A DNA stretch of 64,000 nt from positions 62,001 to 126,000 of the forward strand of contig NZ_NCSS01000004.1 in NCBI RefSeq assembly GCF_002088935.1. The letters are read 5' to 3'. Position 1 is the stretch's first letter; the number at the start of each line of letters is the position of its first letter. The DNA is from Henriciella litoralis (GTDB lineage Bacteria > Pseudomonadota > Alphaproteobacteria > Caulobacterales > Hyphomonadaceae). Below are positions 36,698 to 45,401 of this stretch, piece by piece. The translations under genes and the position numbers were made by a program. The notes below the pieces were generated by a model. The model had not been told where the DNA came from and did not search any database. It saw nothing but the letters and a program-made list of their open reading frames with translations.

Positions 36698-36742
36698 ACC
36701 TCCCCATATTGGAGCCTGTCCCGGGTTTCAATATGAGGGGGT
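36698..36742 (+). promoter_or_regulatory. Hairpin covering the GPP34 ribosome binding site
   Basis: Left arm 36698-36711 (ACCTCCCCATATTG) pairs with right arm 36729-36742 (CAATATGAGGGGGT). It gives 14 positions with one mismatch and one G-U pair, around a 17-base loop. The right arm contains GAGGGGG, the presumed Shine-Dalgarno of the gene starting at 36749, so the fold would hide it. This is the layout of an RNA thermometer or of a protein- or sRNA-controlled leader. Confidence 0.65.
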
Positions 36743-36748
36743 TCCTCC

Positions 36749-37414
36749 ATGCTTCTGACCATTCCTGAAAGTCTGCTTCTGCTGTCGCGCAAGAATGAGA
36801 CAGGTGAAAAGCAGGGAAGCTTTGTCGAATACGCACTGGCGGGCGCCGCAATCGCAGACTTGATGCTGCGCGGTCGACTGGAGCCTGTTCCGGACAAGCC
36901 AAAGAAGATGCAGCTGCGTGACGAGACCAGCACCGGCGACCGATTTCTGGATCGATGCCTCGATGCCATTCAAACCATCGGATCTGGCAAGGATATATCT
37001 CGCTATGTCAGCAAACTTGCGAGCAAGTCCCAGCTGATGCGTGAGCAGGCCGCGTCACTGGTCGACCGGGGCGTCTTACGGGAAAAGGAAAGGTCGTTTC
37101 TAGTCTTCAGCTGGACGAACTATCCAGAAGTTGACGGCTCGGTTGAGGAAAATCTGGTCGCGCATCTCGCCCGGGTCATGTTCAAGGGCCAGGAGCCAAG
37201 TGCCGAAGACTGCGTGGCGATTGCGCTGGCGGAAAAGACAGGTCTTCTGACTAGGAATTTCGACAAGAAGCTGCTGCGCGAGCACAAGGCGCGCCTGAAA
37301 GAAATCAAGGAAGGCAGCCTTGAGCCGGCCAAGGCCACACTCAAGGCCATCGATGCGGTTCTGGTTGCCATAATTGCGGCCTCGACCGTGACGACCGCAG
37401 CAACGGCTAGCTAG
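36749..37414 (+). CDS. GPP34 (Golgi phosphoprotein 3-like) family protein
   Basis: A 221-residue soluble protein with the GPP34 pattern: MLLTIPESLLLLSRKNETGE, then FVEYALAGAAIADLMLRGRL, and later EDCVAIALAEKTGLLTRNFD. Eukaryotic GOLPH3 binds phosphatidylinositol-4-phosphate at Golgi membranes. Bacterial homologues are common in actinobacteria and myxobacteria, are scattered elsewhere, and have no settled role. The C-terminal end is a hydrophobic stretch (AIDAVLVAIIAASTVTTAA) that could touch the membrane. A strong hairpin in its leader suggests post-transcriptional control. It stands alone, converging on panC. Confidence 0.88.
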   Translation: MLLTIPESLLLLSRKNETGEKQGSFVEYALAGAAIADLMLRGRLEPVPDKPKKMQLRDETSTGDRFLDRCLDAIQTIGSGKDISRYVSKLASKSQLMREQAASLVDRGVLREKERSFLVFSWTNYPEVDGSVEENLVAHLARVMFKGQEPSAEDCVAIALAEKTGLLTRNFDKKLLREHKARLKEIKEGSLEPAKATLKAIDAVLVAIIAASTVTTAATAS

Positions 37415-37511
37415 CGCAGCTCTCAGTCTTCGCCAGTCTCACGCTTCGCGACGCCAGCGACGGTAAACGAGCAGGCTCCGTGAATAGACGGCTGGTGCAG
37501 GACCAGCTTTC

Positions 37512-38375
37512 TCAGACACCAATATTGTCGATGAGACGTGTCGAGCCCATCCAGGCCGCCGCCAGAAGCCGGCACCCCTGTCCTTCGGCCAACGGACCGT
37601 CAGGCAGATATTGAAGTGTCGCCGGGTCGACCGCGCTGACATAATCGAGACGTGAAAAACCGGCCGCAAGAATATGTCCGCGCGCTTCGCGCACCGCCTC
37701 TTCTATCGCCACACCGATGCGAATGCGGCAGGCTGCCCGGTGAAGCGCTGCGAAGATCGCATTGGCACGCTGGCGTTCCTCTTCGCTGAGATAGGCGTTG
37801 CGGGACGATTGCGCGAGGCCATCGTCATCACGCCAGGTTTGCCCGCCAATGATCTCGATGCCAAAGCCAAGGTCGCGAACCATGCGCCTGATGATCTGCA
37901 GCTGCTGATAGTCCTTCTGCCCGAAAACGGCGACGTCCGGTTTCACATGGATGAAGAGCCGGGCCACAATTGTGGTGACCCCATAGAAGAAGTGAGGCCG
38001 GTAAATCCCGTCGAGCAGATCAGACATCCCCTCGACGCGCACATTGGTGACTGACCCGTCCGGATACATCTCTTCGACGCTTGGGCAGTACACCAGATCG
38101 CAACCGGCGGCCGACAAGCGCGCCACATCGCCGGCCTCATCGCGAGGATAGACATCAAGATCTTCGCCGGGCGCGAACTGCGTCGGATTCACAAAGATGC
38201 TGGCGACGACAAAGCTGGATTTATCCCCAGCAATTTTCACGAGAGAAATATGCCCGTCATGAAGAGCACCCATTGTCGGCACGAAGCCGATAGTGGCGCC
38301 AGACTGGCGGGCCTGACGTATCGCGCTCTGTAGTTCGGAACGGGTACGAACGATGCGGGCCGTCTGAATCTTCAC
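37512..38375 (-). CDS. panC: Pantothenate synthetase
   Basis: A 287-residue enzyme that condenses pantoate and beta-alanine using ATP, the last step of vitamin B5 synthesis. The family motifs are GFVPTMGALHDGHISLVKIA (with the HxGH nucleotidyl-transfer motif HDGH), SIFVNPTQFAPGEDLDVYPR, and VAVFGQKDYQQLQIIRRMVR. SSRNAYLSEEERQRA, which carries the KMSKS-equivalent residues, completes the set. It is a full-length member. It is divergent from the small gene before mipZ, with a 67-base gap. No panB is adjacent. Confidence 0.96.
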   Translation of the reverse strand: MKIQTARIVRTRSELQSAIRQARQSGATIGFVPTMGALHDGHISLVKIAGDKSSFVVASIFVNPTQFAPGEDLDVYPRDEAGDVARLSAAGCDLVYCPSVEEMYPDGSVTNVRVEGMSDLLDGIYRPHFFYGVTTIVARLFIHVKPDVAVFGQKDYQQLQIIRRMVRDLGFGIEIIGGQTWRDDDGLAQSSRNAYLSEEERQRANAIFAALHRAACRIRIGVAIEEAVREARGHILAAGFSRLDYVSAVDPATLQYLPDGPLAEGQGCRLLAAAWMGSTRLIDNIGV

Positions 38376-38442
38376 TTGGAGGATCCCCCGAATTCTGATT
38401 TCGTAAACGCGGTATTAACCATTTCTGTCGAAAATTTCATAT

Positions 38443-38916
38443 ATGAGAAAGCCTATGATCCACCGACTGAAAACCTTCCTCGCTGTTGCGGCGCTGCCTT
38501 TCAAATCGCGGAAGGCCAGACGTGCTGGAGAAGCGGTCTTTTATGAGCCTATCCAACGCAGCGACGCCGAACGCAACCCCCTCGCCCATGACGACTGGAT
38601 GTTCGCGGATGACCTGAATCCAACAGCAAAACCTGATGTTCTGGATCGGCTGACGACATCCCTCTGCCGCCTGCGCAATTGTCTGTCGCAAGCGTCCGAC
38701 CACGCGCCGATTGTCGAAGAGCGTCCAGCGAGCCGCCTGCGTGTCGAGTTCAGCGCCTATAGCGATCTGATTGACGAAGATCTGTTCGATGATGAGCAAC
38801 CTGCAGCCCACGATGACAGCCCTGTGATCAGCGATGCCATGCTGTTTGAAGAGACCCGGTCTCGTTCAACACTCTGGCGACACTCTTCCAGCGGCGAACG
38901 ACATCTGAACTCATAG
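38443..38916 (+). CDS. Hypothetical protein upstream of mipZ
   Basis: A 157-residue product starting at ATG 38443, or at ATG 38455 where a GAGAAAG sits just upstream. It starts basic (MRKPMIHRLKTFLAVAALPF) and then is mostly hydrophilic and acidic (VEFSAYSDLIDEDLFDDEQP), probably partly disordered. I do not recognise it. It is 47 bases before mipZ on the same strand and could be cotranscribed. Codon use is host-like, supporting a real gene. Confidence 0.6.
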   Translation: MRKPMIHRLKTFLAVAALPFKSRKARRAGEAVFYEPIQRSDAERNPLAHDDWMFADDLNPTAKPDVLDRLTTSLCRLRNCLSQASDHAPIVEERPASRLRVEFSAYSDLIDEDLFDDEQPAAHDDSPVISDAMLFEETRSRSTLWRHSSSGERHLNS

Positions 38917-38963
38917 ACCCCTCCCTATCAGACGAAACACAGGCGAACGCGGAGAACCCCCAA

Positions 38964-39860
38964 ATGCCAGCAGACGGTTTCGGAACAGTCGATACCCCAC
39001 ACGACAACGCCCTGACCCTTTCCAATCGTGCGGGGGGCAATGGACGCGTCATTGTCGTCGGCAACGAGAAAGGCGGCGCTGGCAAGTCCACCGTTGCCAT
39101 GCATGTCGCCGTCGGCCTGATGCGCATGAAACAGCGCGTCGGCATTATCGATCTCGATGTCCGCCAACGCACGCTGACCCGCTATCTCGAAAACCGGCTG
39201 CGCTGGATCAAGTCCACCGGATCCAAACTGCCCATGCCGGAAATTATCCGCGTCGACGCCAGCAATGAGCGCGATCTCGACAAGGCCGAAACCGAAGAGA
39301 CCGAGCGCCTGATGCATGCCGTGGAGCGGCTGCAGGCCGTCTGCGACTATGTCGTAATCGATGCACCTGGCAGCGACACTTTCCTGTCGCGTCTCGCGCA
39401 CACAATGGCGGACACGCTCGTCACGCCGATGAATGACAGCTTCGTGGATTTCGACCTTCTAGGCGATGTGAACCCACAGACGCTGGAAGTCATCCGGCCG
39501 AGCTTCTATTCCGAAATGGTCTGGAACTGCCGCAAGAAGAAGGCGCAAGCCTCGCGCAAGCCAATCGACTGGATCGTGATGCGCAACCGCGTCTCCCCGC
39601 TGGAGGCCCGCAACAAGCAGAAGGTCGGCGAGGCTCTGGCCAATCTATCGAAGCGTATCGGTTTCCGTCTGGCACCAGGCCTCTCCGAACGGGTGATCTA
39701 TCGTGAGCTTTTCCCGGCAGGTCTGACGCTGTTGGATCTGACGGAACGTGGGTCCAACTTCGCCTTCACGATGAGCCATGTCGCGGCGCGTCAGGAGCTG
39801 CGTGACCTGATCATCGTCCTGCAACTGCCCGAACTGGCCGGCGCAGAACTGACCTTCTAG
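38964..39860 (+). CDS. mipZ: Division-plane positioning ATPase MipZ
   Basis: A 298-residue ParA/MinD-type ATPase. It has the deviant Walker A KGGAGKST at residues 36-43, the switch RVGIIDLDVRQRTLTRYLEN, and YVVIDAPGSDTFLSRLAHTM. Alphaproteobacterial MipZ is recognised by VRQRTLTRYLENR and the C-terminal block with SKRIGFRLAPGLSERVIYRE and LFPAGLTLLDLTERG. MipZ dimers form a gradient from the ParB-bound poles and inhibit FtsZ, restricting division to midcell. It replaces MinCDE in Caulobacterales, Rhodobacterales and Hyphomonadaceae, so it is one of the best taxonomic markers in the window. A GGAG lies 9 bases before the start, and a terminator follows at 39895. Confidence 0.96.
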   Translation: MPADGFGTVDTPHDNALTLSNRAGGNGRVIVVGNEKGGAGKSTVAMHVAVGLMRMKQRVGIIDLDVRQRTLTRYLENRLRWIKSTGSKLPMPEIIRVDASNERDLDKAETEETERLMHAVERLQAVCDYVVIDAPGSDTFLSRLAHTMADTLVTPMNDSFVDFDLLGDVNPQTLEVIRPSFYSEMVWNCRKKKAQASRKPIDWIVMRNRVSPLEARNKQKVGEALANLSKRIGFRLAPGLSERVIYRELFPAGLTLLDLTERGSNFAFTMSHVAARQELRDLIIVLQLPELAGAELTF

Positions 39861-39894
39861 ACACCTCTCCGGCTGATCCGCCACCACGGCACAT

Positions 39895-39927
39895 AAAGAA
39901 AGGCGCCCCATAAGGAGCGCCTTTTTT
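39895..39927. terminator. Terminator between mipZ and the D,D-carboxypeptidase gene
   Basis: AAGGCGCCCC-ATAA-GGAGCGCCTT followed by TTTT: a ten-pair stem with one mismatch. An A-rich stretch on the left side lets it work in both directions for these convergent genes. Confidence 0.85.
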
Positions 39928-39963
39928 ATTGTTCGTGTGGGCCTAGGGACGGCGGAAGGTTGA

Positions 39964-40959
39964 TCACCCAGCCGGCGCTGGCTGCAACACTTCAAACGGT
40001 CCACTCTCATCGCCCTCTCCGACGACGGGATTGGCGACAAAGACCTGTCCGTTCAGCATCGGCATGGCCGCGCCATCCGGATCGATGGGGTTCTGAAGCG
40101 CGCTGAAGGCGTAGTTGGCCTTTAGGGCATCAGGCTTGCTGTCTTCGTCGAAGCTTTGATACGCCGCCTCGATCAGGTCAGACACGTGCGCATCGCGCGA
40201 CTTTGACGTCGAGCCACCAAACATGATCGCGATCACGCGGCGCCCATCGCGCTTGGCCGAGGCCATCAGATTAAAGCCGGACGCGCGCGTATAGCCCGTC
40301 TTGATGCCATCGACCCCCTCGACGGAGGCGAGAAGGTTGTTGTGGTTCTTGTAGGCGCGTCCACTCCAGCTGAAGCTGGTGGTCGAGAAATAGTGATAAT
40401 AGTCACCATGATCCTCAAGCAGGCGCTCTGCCAGGATCGCCATATCGCGCGCGGTCGACAATTGCTGGGTGTCCGGCAGGCCGGAAGCGTTGCGGAACGT
40501 CGTGCGGTTCATGCCGAGCGCTTTGGCCTTCATCGTCATCAGTGTCGCAAAGCGGGACTCTGAGCCGCCGAGACGCTCGCCGATCACGACGGCCACATCA
40601 TTGGCGGATTTGGTCACAAGCGCGTTGATCGCATCGGAGACGGAAATCGTCGTACCGGCTTTCAGGCGCAGCGCTGAGGGCGGCTGGGATGCCGCATTCC
40701 GCGAAACCGTCATTTTTTCATTGAGGGTAATCTCGCCGGCCTTCAGGGCGTCGAAGACCATGTAAAGCGTCATCGCTTTGGTTAACGATGCCGGGTAACG
40801 CGGCTCATCTGCGTACCGCGCGTGCAGCACTTCATTGGAGTCTGCGTCTACAACTATGGATGCGTATTTCTCTGCAACCGCCGCCGGAGCCATCGCGAAT
40901 AGCAAGGCCAATGCGCCAAGTGCTGCCTGGATTTTCTTCCTGCCAGCGCCGATAAGCAT
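39964..40959 (-). CDS. D-alanyl-D-alanine carboxypeptidase (peptidase S11)
   Basis: A 331-residue low-molecular-weight penicillin-binding protein that trims peptidoglycan stem peptides. Start ATG 40959 is chosen because AGGAGGG lies 6 bases upstream. It then has a signal peptide (KKIQAALGALALLFAMAPAA, cleaved after AVA). The active-site triad is S58-L-T-K61 (SLTK), S118-A-N120 (SAN) and K220-T-G222 (KTG). A shortened C-terminal extension after the catalytic domain ends without a clear amphipathic anchor, so membrane attachment is uncertain. DacC/DacF-like. Monocistronic. Confidence 0.94.
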   Translation of the reverse strand: MLIGAGRKKIQAALGALALLFAMAPAAVAEKYASIVVDADSNEVLHARYADEPRYPASLTKAMTLYMVFDALKAGEITLNEKMTVSRNAASQPPSALRLKAGTTISVSDAINALVTKSANDVAVVIGERLGGSESRFATLMTMKAKALGMNRTTFRNASGLPDTQQLSTARDMAILAERLLEDHGDYYHYFSTTSFSWSGRAYKNHNNLLASVEGVDGIKTGYTRASGFNLMASAKRDGRRVIAIMFGGSTSKSRDAHVSDLIEAAYQSFDEDSKPDALKANYAFSALQNPIDPDGAAMPMLNGQVFVANPVVGEGDESGPFEVLQPAPAG

Positions 40960-41115
40960 ATATTCCCTCCTCATGTGTTCCCCCGAACTTTCCCGAGTTG
41001 AGCTTAGGATGAGGGAATTGCGTTATCTACCCGTTAACCCCCGATTTTTTGGTGTGCTGCCTGCAATTAATGCACCAGTTGGCGCGTTTTCGCCTGACAC
41101 GCGAAAAGTGGTTTA

Positions 41116-41130
41116 TTGTGCACCGCACAA
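41116..41130. promoter_or_regulatory. PhaR-like operator before the phasin gene
   Basis: TTGTGC-ACC-GCACAA is a perfect palindrome with six-base arms and a three-base spacer, 60 bases before the phasin start. PhaR, the polyhydroxybutyrate-sensing repressor of phasin genes, binds TGC-N3-GCA type sites in Paracoccus and Rhodobacter. A further TGC/GCA-rich stretch lies at about 41056-41080. The assignment rests on this resemblance and on the downstream gene. Confidence 0.6.
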
Positions 41131-41190
41131 AAATATGTTGCATAAGCGAAGGCGATCCCCTATATTAGGTGCATAGAAGGAGACCAACCC

Positions 41191-41616
41191 ATGGCCAAGA
41201 CCGAAACCAATATGTTTGGAACGTTCAATCCAGAGACTTTTGTAAAAGCTTTCCCGTTCGCCAACTCGTTCGGCGACATGGGCAAAGACGCGATGACCGC
41301 AAGCACCGAGAGTGCCAAGGCTTCCGTCAAAAGCTTCCAGGACGCCAGCGCCGCTGTTATGCGCCAGGCCCAGGACCGTATGAGCATGACCGTTGAGACG
41401 GGCAAAACGCTCGCCGGCGCCACCACCATGGAAGAAGCCATGGAAATCCAGACCGGCTACATGCGCACAGCAATGAAAGCCCACATGGACGGCATCAGCG
41501 AACTGGCAGGCATCTATTCCGCCGCCATGAAAGATTTCATGGAGCCATTCGCTGGCTACACGAAAGAAGTTCTTGCTGAAACCAAGCAAGCTGCTTCGAA
41601 AGCGAAAGCGGCCTAA
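41191..41616 (+). CDS. Phasin-family protein
   Basis: A 141-residue, all-helical amphipathic protein without signal peptide: NMFGTFNPETFVKAFPFANS, then ASTESAKASVKSFQDASAAV and MEEAMEIQTGYMRTAMKAHM, the typical phasin_2 repeat style, with an Ala/Lys-rich tail. Phasins coat polyhydroxyalkanoate granules and limit their size. A strong GGAG RBS and a PhaR-like palindrome upstream fit high, granule-linked expression. No phaC or phaR gene lies in the window. Confidence 0.9.
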   Translation: MAKTETNMFGTFNPETFVKAFPFANSFGDMGKDAMTASTESAKASVKSFQDASAAVMRQAQDRMSMTVETGKTLAGATTMEEAMEIQTGYMRTAMKAHMDGISELAGIYSAAMKDFMEPFAGYTKEVLAETKQAASKAKAA

Positions 41617-41648
41617 GCCGCCCAAGCGCAAGCAAAATTGAATTTAGT

Positions 41649-41676
41649 GGCCGGTTGTTTAGACAGCCGGCCATTT
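41649..41676 (+). terminator. Rho-independent terminator of the phasin gene
   Basis: GGCCGGTTGT-TTAG-ACAGCCGGCC followed by ATTTTCG: a ten-pair stem (one mismatch), four-base loop and short T run, 33 bases after the phasin stop. Confidence 0.85.
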
Positions 41677-41737
41677 TCGTTTGGAAAACTGCATCCAATC
41701 GCGTGCAAGTTTGGCTCAGCCGACCTAGATTTGTCGA

Positions 41738-42148
41738 ATGACATTCAAAGTGGACTTCAGCGCGATCGAGCGTCCATCCAAGCCCAACACGTTTCTTCTC
41801 GGCGTGAGCGGCCTCACTGACACTGGCAATCATGATGACATCTCGCCGGTCTTCCCTGTTCCGGCTGAGCGGCTTTACGCCATTGTTCATGCGCACATCA
41901 CCGGCGAGGACCGCTGGACGATCACGCAGGAAGATGCTGGCGCGATGCAACTCGACACGGTGGCGAAGACAAAGCTCCTGAAATTCAAGGATGATGTCGC
42001 AATCAAGGTCGTAACGGTTGACGAAAAACAGTCTCAGCTCGCCGTTTATTCGCGCTCACGCATTGGTCACAGTGACCTTGGTGCAAACGAGAAACGTGTC
42101 CGGTCACTGGTGCAGACGTTACAACAAAAAACGGGAAGTGCAGCTTGA
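41738..42148 (+). CDS. DUF1499 family protein
   Basis: A 136-residue protein whose C-terminal part matches the DUF1499 signature: [20 protein letters not shown], then [20 protein letters not shown] followed by VRSLVQTL. There is no signal peptide, whereas many relatives are lipoproteins or membrane-bound. The family is widespread in alphaproteobacteria and plants and has no established function. It lies just before clpS on the same strand, 59 bases apart, and may be cotranscribed. Confidence 0.82.
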   Translation: MTFKVDFSAIERPSKPNTFLLGVSGLTDTGNHDDISPVFPVPAERLYAIVHAHITGEDRWTITQEDAGAMQLDTVAKTKLLKFKDDVAIKVVTVDEKQSQLAVYSRSRIGHSDLGANEKRVRSLVQTLQQKTGSAA

Positions 42149-42207
42149 TCCCCGCGCAACTTCCCTTCAGGCTTAAAATCGCCCCATCTCAAACTTATAT
42201 CGTAAAC

Positions 42208-42579
42208 ATGGCTCCCAAAGATTACCGACCAACGCTTTCAGACCCTGAAGACCCCAAAGGTCCAACACGGACGGGCGACACTGACGGGACCGGCATTGCG
42301 ACCGAAACGCGGGTAAAGACGAAAAAACCGTCTATGTACCGGGTCCTGCTGTTGAATGATGATTACACGCCGATGGAGTTCGTCGTGTTCATTCTGGAAC
42401 AGTTTTTCAACAAGAGCCCGGAACAGGCGACTCGCATTATGTTGCACGTGCACCAGAAGGGTGTGGGTGTGTGTGGTGTCTACACATTCGAGGTCGCCGA
42501 AACAAAAGTTGCCCAGGTCATGGACCTTGCGCGACGCAACGAACATCCTCTGCAATGCACGATGGAAAAAGAGGACTAG
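42208..42579 (+). CDS. clpS: ATP-dependent Clp protease adaptor ClpS
   Basis: A 123-residue adaptor that hands N-degron substrates (Leu, Phe, Trp, Tyr N-termini) to ClpAP. It has a disordered N-terminal tail, then [20 protein letters not shown] with the DD and M residues of the N-degron pocket, and [19 protein letters not shown] with the pocket-lining histidine. ATG 42208 gives a normal N-extension; an upstream TTG would add 21 residues. clpA starts 6 bases after the stop, the universal clpS-clpA pairing. Confidence 0.95.
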   Translation: MAPKDYRPTLSDPEDPKGPTRTGDTDGTGIATETRVKTKKPSMYRVLLLNDDYTPMEFVVFILEQFFNKSPEQATRIMLHVHQKGVGVCGVYTFEVAETKVAQVMDLARRNEHPLQCTMEKED

Positions 42580-42585
42580 AAAAAT

Positions 42586-44910
42586 ATGCCCTCATTGACT
42601 GATAGCCTTGAGACCGCTCTGGAAAAGGCCCTCAATCTTGCTGGCGAGCGTTCGCACGAATACTCGACGCTTGAACACCTCCTGCTCGCGCTGACGGAAG
42701 ATACAGACGCCGTCGAGGTGATGACCGCCTGTAAGGTCGATATTCCGCACCTGCGCCAATCGCTGACGCAATATATCGACGAAGAGCTGTCGAGCCTGAT
42801 CACTGACAGCCCATCGACCTCCGTCCAGCCGACAGCCGCCTTCCAGCGGGTGGTGCAGCGCGCCATCCTGCACGTTGAAAGCTCCGGCCGCGACGAAGTA
42901 TCGGGCGCGAACGTCCTGATTTCCATCTTCTCTGAACGCGAAAGCCACGCTGCCTACTTCCTGCAGGAGCAGGATATGACCCGCTATGATGCGGTGAACT
43001 TCGTCTCGCATGGCCTCGCAAAGTCGCCCGGCATGTCACGCAGCTCAACGCCGCGCGGCGCTGAAGAGACCGAGCAGCAGCAGAAACCCGCCGGCCCCGC
43101 CAAGGAAGCGCTCGAAGCCTACTGCGTGAACCTCAATGAGAAGGCGAAGCTCGGCAAGATCGACCCGCTGATCGGGCGCGATTTCGAGATTGAGCGCTGC
43201 ATCGAAGTGCTCTGCCGCCGCTCAAAGAATAACCCGATCCTCGTGGGTGATCCTGGCGTCGGCAAGACCGCCATCGCGGAAGGCCTCGCCAAGAAGATTG
43301 TCGATGGCGAAGTGCCATCGATCCTGGACGACGCTGTCATCTGGGCGCTCGACATGGGCGCACTTCTGGCAGGCACCCGGTATCGCGGTGACTTCGAGGA
43401 ACGCCTCAAGGCGGTGATGAAGGAAATTGGCGAGCAGGAAAAAGGGATCCTGTTCATCGATGAGATCCACACCGTGATCGGCGCTGGTGCAACCTCCGGC
43501 GGCGCCATGGATGCGTCGAACCTCTTAAAGCCTGCGCTGCAAAGCGGCGAGGTTCGCTGCATGGGCTCGACCACGTTCAAGGAGTACAAGCAGCATTTCG
43601 AGAAGGACCGCGCGCTCGCCCGCCGGTTCCGCAAGATCGATGTTGTTGAGCCGAGCGTGCCTGACGCAGTGAAAATCCTCACCGGCCTCAAATCCACCTT
43701 CGAGGACTTCCACGGCCTGCGTTACACCAATGACGCCATCAAGGCCGCCGTTGAGCTGTCGGCCCGCTACATCACGGACCGCAAGCTGCCCGACAAGGCG
43801 ATTGACGTCATCGACGAAGCTGGTGCCACGCAGTGGCTCGTCCCGGAAAGCCGTCGGCGCAAGCAGATCGGCGTGCGGGAGATCGAGGCGATCATCGCCA
43901 AGATCGCACGCATCCCGGCCAAGCAGGTCACCAAGGACGATGCAGCGGCGCTGAAGAACCTTCAGCCAGACCTGAAGCGTGTTGTGTACGGCCAGGACGA
44001 TGCCATCGAGGCGCTGTCCTCAGCCATCAAGCTGTCACGCGCTGGTCTTCGCGAACCGAACAAGCCAATCGGCTCTTACCTGTTCACCGGCCCGACCGGC
44101 GTCGGCAAGACCGAAGTTGCCCGTCAGCTCGCCTCCATCATGGGCGTCGAACTCCTACGCTTCGACATGTCGGAATATATGGAGCGGCACACCGTTTCAC
44201 GCCTGATCGGCGCGCCTCCGGGCTATGTCGGCTTTGACCAGGGCGGCCTCCTCACCGATGGCGTCATGCAGCATCCACATTGTGTGCTGCTGCTCGACGA
44301 GATCGAGAAGGCCCATCAGGATCTGTTCAACATCCTGCTTCAGGTGATGGATAATGGCGCCCTGACGGATGCCAACGGCCGCAAGGTCGATTTCCGCAAT
44401 GTCATCCTGATCATGACGACCAATGCCGGCGCATCTGATGCGGCGAAGAACTCCATCGGTTTCGGCCGCGGCAAGAAGACGGACGAGCAGGAAGACGCCC
44501 TCAAGCGCCTGTTCACGCCTGAATTCCGCAACCGTCTCGATGCGACGATCACCTTCGGTGGCCTGACACAGGAAATCATCGAACGTGTCGTCGAGAAGTT
44601 CGTCCTTCAGCTGGAAGTCCAGCTGGCGGATCGCAACGTCACCATCGAACTCAGCGACGATGCACGCGACTGGCTCGCCAAACGCGGCTTCGACGAGGAG
44701 TTTGGCGCACGGCCACTCGCCCGCACCATTCAGGAGCATGTGAAGAAGCCAATGGCGGAAGAACTACTCTTCGGGAAGCTCGCCAAAGGCGGCGCGGTGA
44801 AGATCACCGTCGACAAGGATGATCCTGAGCAGCTCGCCTTCGAGTACATCGAGGACAAGGGCAAGAAGTCCAAGCCGAAGAAGAAGACCAATCCAGAGCA
44901 GGTCGACTAG
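42586..44910 (+). CDS. clpA: ATP-dependent Clp protease ATP-binding subunit ClpA
   Basis: A 774-residue AAA+ unfoldase that feeds ClpP. It has an N-domain (HEYSTLEHLLLALTEDTDAV), a first Walker A GDPGVGKT at residues 221-228, and a second GPTGVGKT at 502-509. Walker B motifs GILFIDEIHT and CVLLLDEIEK, and the pore-loop GTRYRGDFEERL, are also present. No ClpB/ClpC-type middle domain is present, confirming ClpA. A Lys-rich tail ends the protein (KGKKSKPKKKTNPEQVD). In alphaproteobacteria ClpA with ClpS controls N-end-rule turnover. A strong terminator follows. Confidence 0.97.
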   Translation: MPSLTDSLETALEKALNLAGERSHEYSTLEHLLLALTEDTDAVEVMTACKVDIPHLRQSLTQYIDEELSSLITDSPSTSVQPTAAFQRVVQRAILHVESSGRDEVSGANVLISIFSERESHAAYFLQEQDMTRYDAVNFVSHGLAKSPGMSRSSTPRGAEETEQQQKPAGPAKEALEAYCVNLNEKAKLGKIDPLIGRDFEIERCIEVLCRRSKNNPILVGDPGVGKTAIAEGLAKKIVDGEVPSILDDAVIWALDMGALLAGTRYRGDFEERLKAVMKEIGEQEKGILFIDEIHTVIGAGATSGGAMDASNLLKPALQSGEVRCMGSTTFKEYKQHFEKDRALARRFRKIDVVEPSVPDAVKILTGLKSTFEDFHGLRYTNDAIKAAVELSARYITDRKLPDKAIDVIDEAGATQWLVPESRRRKQIGVREIEAIIAKIARIPAKQVTKDDAAALKNLQPDLKRVVYGQDDAIEALSSAIKLSRAGLREPNKPIGSYLFTGPTGVGKTEVARQLASIMGVELLRFDMSEYMERHTVSRLIGAPPGYVGFDQGGLLTDGVMQHPHCVLLLDEIEKAHQDLFNILLQVMDNGALTDANGRKVDFRNVILIMTTNAGASDAAKNSIGFGRGKKTDEQEDALKRLFTPEFRNRLDATITFGGLTQEIIERVVEKFVLQLEVQLADRNVTIELSDDARDWLAKRGFDEEFGARPLARTIQEHVKKPMAEELLFGKLAKGGAVKITVDKDDPEQLAFEYIEDKGKKSKPKKKTNPEQVD

Positions 44911-44942
44911 ACCTCTCAACGGCTTCCAGCCTTAGATAAAGA

Positions 44943-44973
44943 AACGCCCTGCATCATCTGCAGGGCGTTTTTC
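44943..44973. terminator. Bidirectional terminator between clpA and the DUF1489 gene
   Basis: AACGCCCTGCA-TCATC-TGCAGGGCGTT followed by TTTCTTT, an eleven-pair perfect stem; AAAGA on the left supplies the T run for the minus-strand gene. Confidence 0.9.
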
Positions 44974-44974
44974 T

Positions 44975-45391
44975 TTACCAGACCATCGCATCCTTCAGCT
45001 TGGCGTGAAGGTCGGGAGGAATATCGTCTGCGGCACTTCCGGGCTTCAGGTCTTTGGGCGCTTCGCTGCCTTTGAGATACCGCCAGCCCTGAAAGGGACG
45101 TTTCGGCGTTGGATCGACCATGATCAGCTCCGGGTCGAACACCAGCTCACATGCTTTGCGGCCGTTGCGATCATCAATCACGCGTATGTCGGTGAATGCC
45201 TGACGCACCTGTATGACGCCTTTGATCACCCAGTAGATCGAGCCGCCATCGAGCAACTCGTCGATACGTTTGGGCACCATGCGCGTGCGGTGCACAGGCG
45301 CCGGCAGCGTCTTCATCAGTTGCTTCTGCCAGTTCTGGAGATCGCTGAGATCATCCGCACCGACGCACAGTTTCAGAATGTTGAGGCTCAC
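44975..45391 (-). CDS. DUF1489 family protein
   Basis: A 138-residue protein. The GTG at 45391 (VSLNILKLCVGADDLSDLQN) gives the usual DUF1489 beginning; earlier starts in the same frame run through the upstream gene. Later matches are RMVPKRIDELLDGGSIYWVI, KGVIQVRQAFTDIRVI and CELVFDPELIMVDPTPKRPF followed by QGWRYL. The family is conserved in alphaproteobacteria with no known role. It starts 11 bases after the preceding same-strand gene's stop, so the two are probably cotranscribed. Confidence 0.85.
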   Translation of the reverse strand: MSLNILKLCVGADDLSDLQNWQKQLMKTLPAPVHRTRMVPKRIDELLDGGSIYWVIKGVIQVRQAFTDIRVIDDRNGRKACELVFDPELIMVDPTPKRPFQGWRYLKGSEAPKDLKPGSAADDIPPDLHAKLKDAMVW

Positions 45392-45401
45392 CTCTATAAG
45401 T

